DNA of 60,000 nucleotides from Nematostella vectensis (lineage: Eukaryota > Cnidaria > Anthozoa > Actiniaria > Edwardsiidae). Position numbers and translations under genes: made by a program. The DNA lies in NCBI RefSeq assembly GCF_932526225.1, contig NC_064035.1, forward strand, positions 18,157,969 through 18,217,968, written 5' to 3'. Each line of letters starts with the position of its first letter. Position 1 is the stretch's first letter. The notes beneath the pieces are model-generated. The model was not told the DNA's origin and ran no database searches. It saw only the letters and a list, made by a program, of their open reading frames with translations. Positions 58,427 through 60,000 of the stretch are shown here, piece by piece.

Positions 58427-58726
58427 GCTGTCTGTAGAAGATTTCCAAGTCTTGCGGTCTGAAGTAATGTGCACCAGCGAGCACCTTCATCTTATCTTCG
58501 TCTGAAATGTCTATGTCATTAACATCGTATGTATTCCCCAAGTTACTTGAGGACGAATTCTCAATTGAAAAGAGACTAATGTCGCCATCACCGAAACTCG
58601 GAAAGTGCCCATCATTGCTCCTCACCGCCCATTTATCAGGCCTTACGTTGCACTTGAATGGGGCCAAATCGTTCGCGTTTTTCAAACTGAAGATGAAGGC
58701 TGAGGAATCTTTCACATAACCTGAGC
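58427..58726 (-). CDS. First TLDc domain, C-terminal half (exon)
   Basis: A 100-codon phase-1 exon, acceptor aattctag at 58727 and donor C/gtaagt at 58426. It reads GSGYVKDSSAFIFSLKNAND, then FKCNVRPDKWAVRSNDGHFP, SFGDGDISLFSIENSSSSNL, GNTYDVNDIDISDEDKMKVL and ends LEIFYRQ. S-S-A-F-I-F-S-L-K-N, F-G-D-G-D-I and L-E-I-F are TLDc landmarks. An alternative acceptor seven residues in (ggctcag) has the same phase. The N-terminal half must lie beyond base 60000. Confidence 0.92.
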
Positions 58727-60000
58727 CTAGAATTAGAGAGCAAAGACAGTTCACCAGATACTGAAAGTGGGAATATTATTGGCGCAGTTCGCCAGTCTCT
58801 TTCACAGAAATATCTTCATCTTCGCGCGAAATTAAATACAATAAATTAAATAATGCAGTAAAGTAGTTCACATTGAGAATTTCCATGATCAATAACTGTT
58901 TTAACATTCAAAACTTAAAAGTGGTAGTATGTTTATTTTAAAATAAAACCAATCATGTATCAGCTTTTTGTACTTCATATCTCCCAGACTTTTTATCAAA
59001 GAACTTGAACGTTGAACATCATTTGCATCAACTAAGTAAAACAAATTTTCTTAAAATATCACGATTTCGCCTCTGCCAATGAGCTGCTTTCAGCTCATTA
59101 GTAACAATGGTCAAAGATGGCGGCCAAACAGAGAGAGAAGGGGAGAATTCAAACGTGAGGATTTCGGAGGGTTGACCAACTAACAGTCTCTACTGCCACC
59201 CGGACATGAGCTCACATTGTCTCTCAGGGCCGTTGCTAAGGAAACTTCACGACGTTATAAATCCGACAAACATTTGTGAAATGGAATGAATTTAGGCATG
59301 GCATCATTGTTTATGAATCTGAATGACGTCATCAGACTAGGACAGCTATCAAAGAAAGCAAACATGTCACTGGTTCCCAGACTATTTAACAAAAAGAGTT
59401 AATTACTTAAAAAAAAATTGAAGTCAATTCAAGAAGTGTTAATTAATTTCATTCCTTCTAGGTATATATTTTTTTGCTTTAATTTCTTTCAGTACTTGTC
59501 AATTATTATCAAAATGTGTCATTTCATTTAAAGATTCTTGAAAAATATAAAATATGTCATTTCATTAATCCATTGACTCCTGGCTATTTCTGAGCTGAAT
59601 TTACAAAAAACAGACTGAAAACAGATACCTCCCCCTATTCTGGGTTTTATACAGCCCGTCAAAGTCAAACACAGCTGCACCTAGTCAGCGGTATCCAAGC
59701 TTTCCAACAGTGCTTTGCGGTCCCCACTTTTAATCCCTCGTCGTTGTGCTGAAGCCAGCACAAGTTGATGGTTGCTTGTATTTTTCATCAAAAATACAGC
59801 TCTGAGCATATTAGGAGAGTGTCTAAGGACAGCATGATGTCTATTGGGGCATAATTGAGTGCTTTACTTATGGATATTTGCAAGCAAAGGTGGATTCATG
59901 ATGATTTTTTTCTTGTTTGGCTTTGCCTGGATGAGAAAATAATTTTCTAATGAATCACCACAGCTCTCCTAAATGCTTTCTTTTCTGAAACCAAATTGAT
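58727..60000. other. Upstream intron or unannotated sequence
   Basis: AT-rich and without a recognisable TLDc N-half exon. A YY1-like motif (aaagatggcggc, about 59113-59124) stands alone; no promoter can be argued from it. A small minus-strand open frame at 59681-59809 is listed separately. Confidence 0.5.
59681..59809 (-). CDS. Small open frame of unknown function
   Basis: A 42-codon frame from ATG to TAG, opening MLRAVFLMKNTSNHQLVLAS and closing ALLESLDTAD. In the same frame it extends upstream without a stop for about 18 codons (STQLCPNRHH...). The composition is protein-like and less biased than the surrounding AT-rich DNA. It could be a fragment of a transposon or viral-like gene, or the 3' exon of another transcript. 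I recognise no family. Confidence 0.3.
   Translation of the reverse strand: MLRAVFLMKNTSNHQLVLASAQRRGIKSGDRKALLESLDTAD

Larger units (their letters stand above)
1136..58726 (-). other. Gene model: giant mosaic extracellular protein, partial at both ends (30 exons)
   Basis: Thirty exons were joined by hand from AG acceptors, GT donors and matching phases; the total is 7,320 bases, divisible by three. Domain order from the N side is TLDc (C half), ILEI/PANDER, LamG, MAM, TLDc, LamG, SEA-like, 14 FN3. Inter-domain introns are phase 1, the classic shuffling phase; the phase-0 introns cut the SEA, MAM, both LamG and one FN3. Domain types and sequons imply a secreted or membrane-anchored adhesion or matrix protein (inference). 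Start codon, signal peptide and stop are not in the window, so orthology and symbol cannot be assigned. It could still be two adjacent genes, but no stop codon, polyA signal or promoter was seen between domains, and every junction keeps frame. Confidence 0.85.

Noticed and set aside
59113-59124. YY1-like site as a promoter
   Set aside because: A single short motif with no TATA, initiator or downstream exon in support.

Overview
This is an animal genome window, probably from a cnidarian. The inference rests on GT-AG introns, FN3 exons bounded by phase-1 introns, extracellular TLDc and ILEI/PANDER domains in one mosaic protein, and many short foldback elements. No bacterial-style operon, rRNA or CRISPR is present. 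The species cannot be fixed from sequence alone.

Everything coding that I can support belongs to one large minus-strand gene that runs through the window and leaves it at both ends. I reconstructed 30 exons (7,320 coding bases, 2,440 codons) by matching acceptors, donors and intron phases. Every junction keeps frame. Introns between domains are phase 1; five phase-0 introns fall inside domains. From the 5' side (58.7 kb) to the 3' side (1.1 kb) the protein reads: C-terminal half of a TLDc domain, an ILEI/PANDER-like domain, a LamG-like domain, a MAM domain, a full TLDc domain, a second LamG-like domain, a SEA-like module, then 14 fibronectin type III domains. N-glycosylation sequons are frequent, which fits a secreted or cell-surface protein. 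Signal peptide, transmembrane segment and C-terminus lie outside the window. Three small exons (2102-2168, 46885-47005, 48790-48858), the 105-base exon at 35330-35434 and the FN3 exon at 7890-8165 have no obvious open frame of their own and were found by splice-site and phase reasoning.

Introns dominate the window, and tandem arrays fill roughly 34 kb of it: 63-bp (0.75-1.13 kb), 32-bp (2.67-4.13), GGT/GAT (5.3-6.4), 17-bp (6.9-7.7), about 20-bp (11.2-11.7), two 22-bp (13.6-14.7 and 16.0-16.9), AAT/GAT/GGT (17.96-18.4), 27-bp (19.5-23.88), 23-bp (25.05-35.33), 47-bp (35.5-44.26), 16-bp (44.8-45.2), 40-bp (49.9-52.4), 13-bp (52.9-56.4) and 33-bp (58.2-58.43). A 2.5-kb tandem duplication carries two FN3 exons and an array (12.19-16.94 kb). 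A 2.7-kb transposon sits inside the 27-bp array, and four short inverted-repeat elements lie in other introns.

The most unusual observation is that several arrays are seeded at the gene's own splice sites. The 32-, 27-, 23- and 33-bp arrays begin exactly at an exon's 5' splice site, and their units repeat exon-end bases plus the donor. Each such intron therefore carries tens to hundreds of donor copies. In the 27-bp array the unit is nine codons long, so neighbouring donors are frame-compatible and could add 9-residue repeats. The 47-bp array repeats a good 3' splice site, so exon 35330-35434 lies between about 186 acceptor-like units and about 446 donor-like units.
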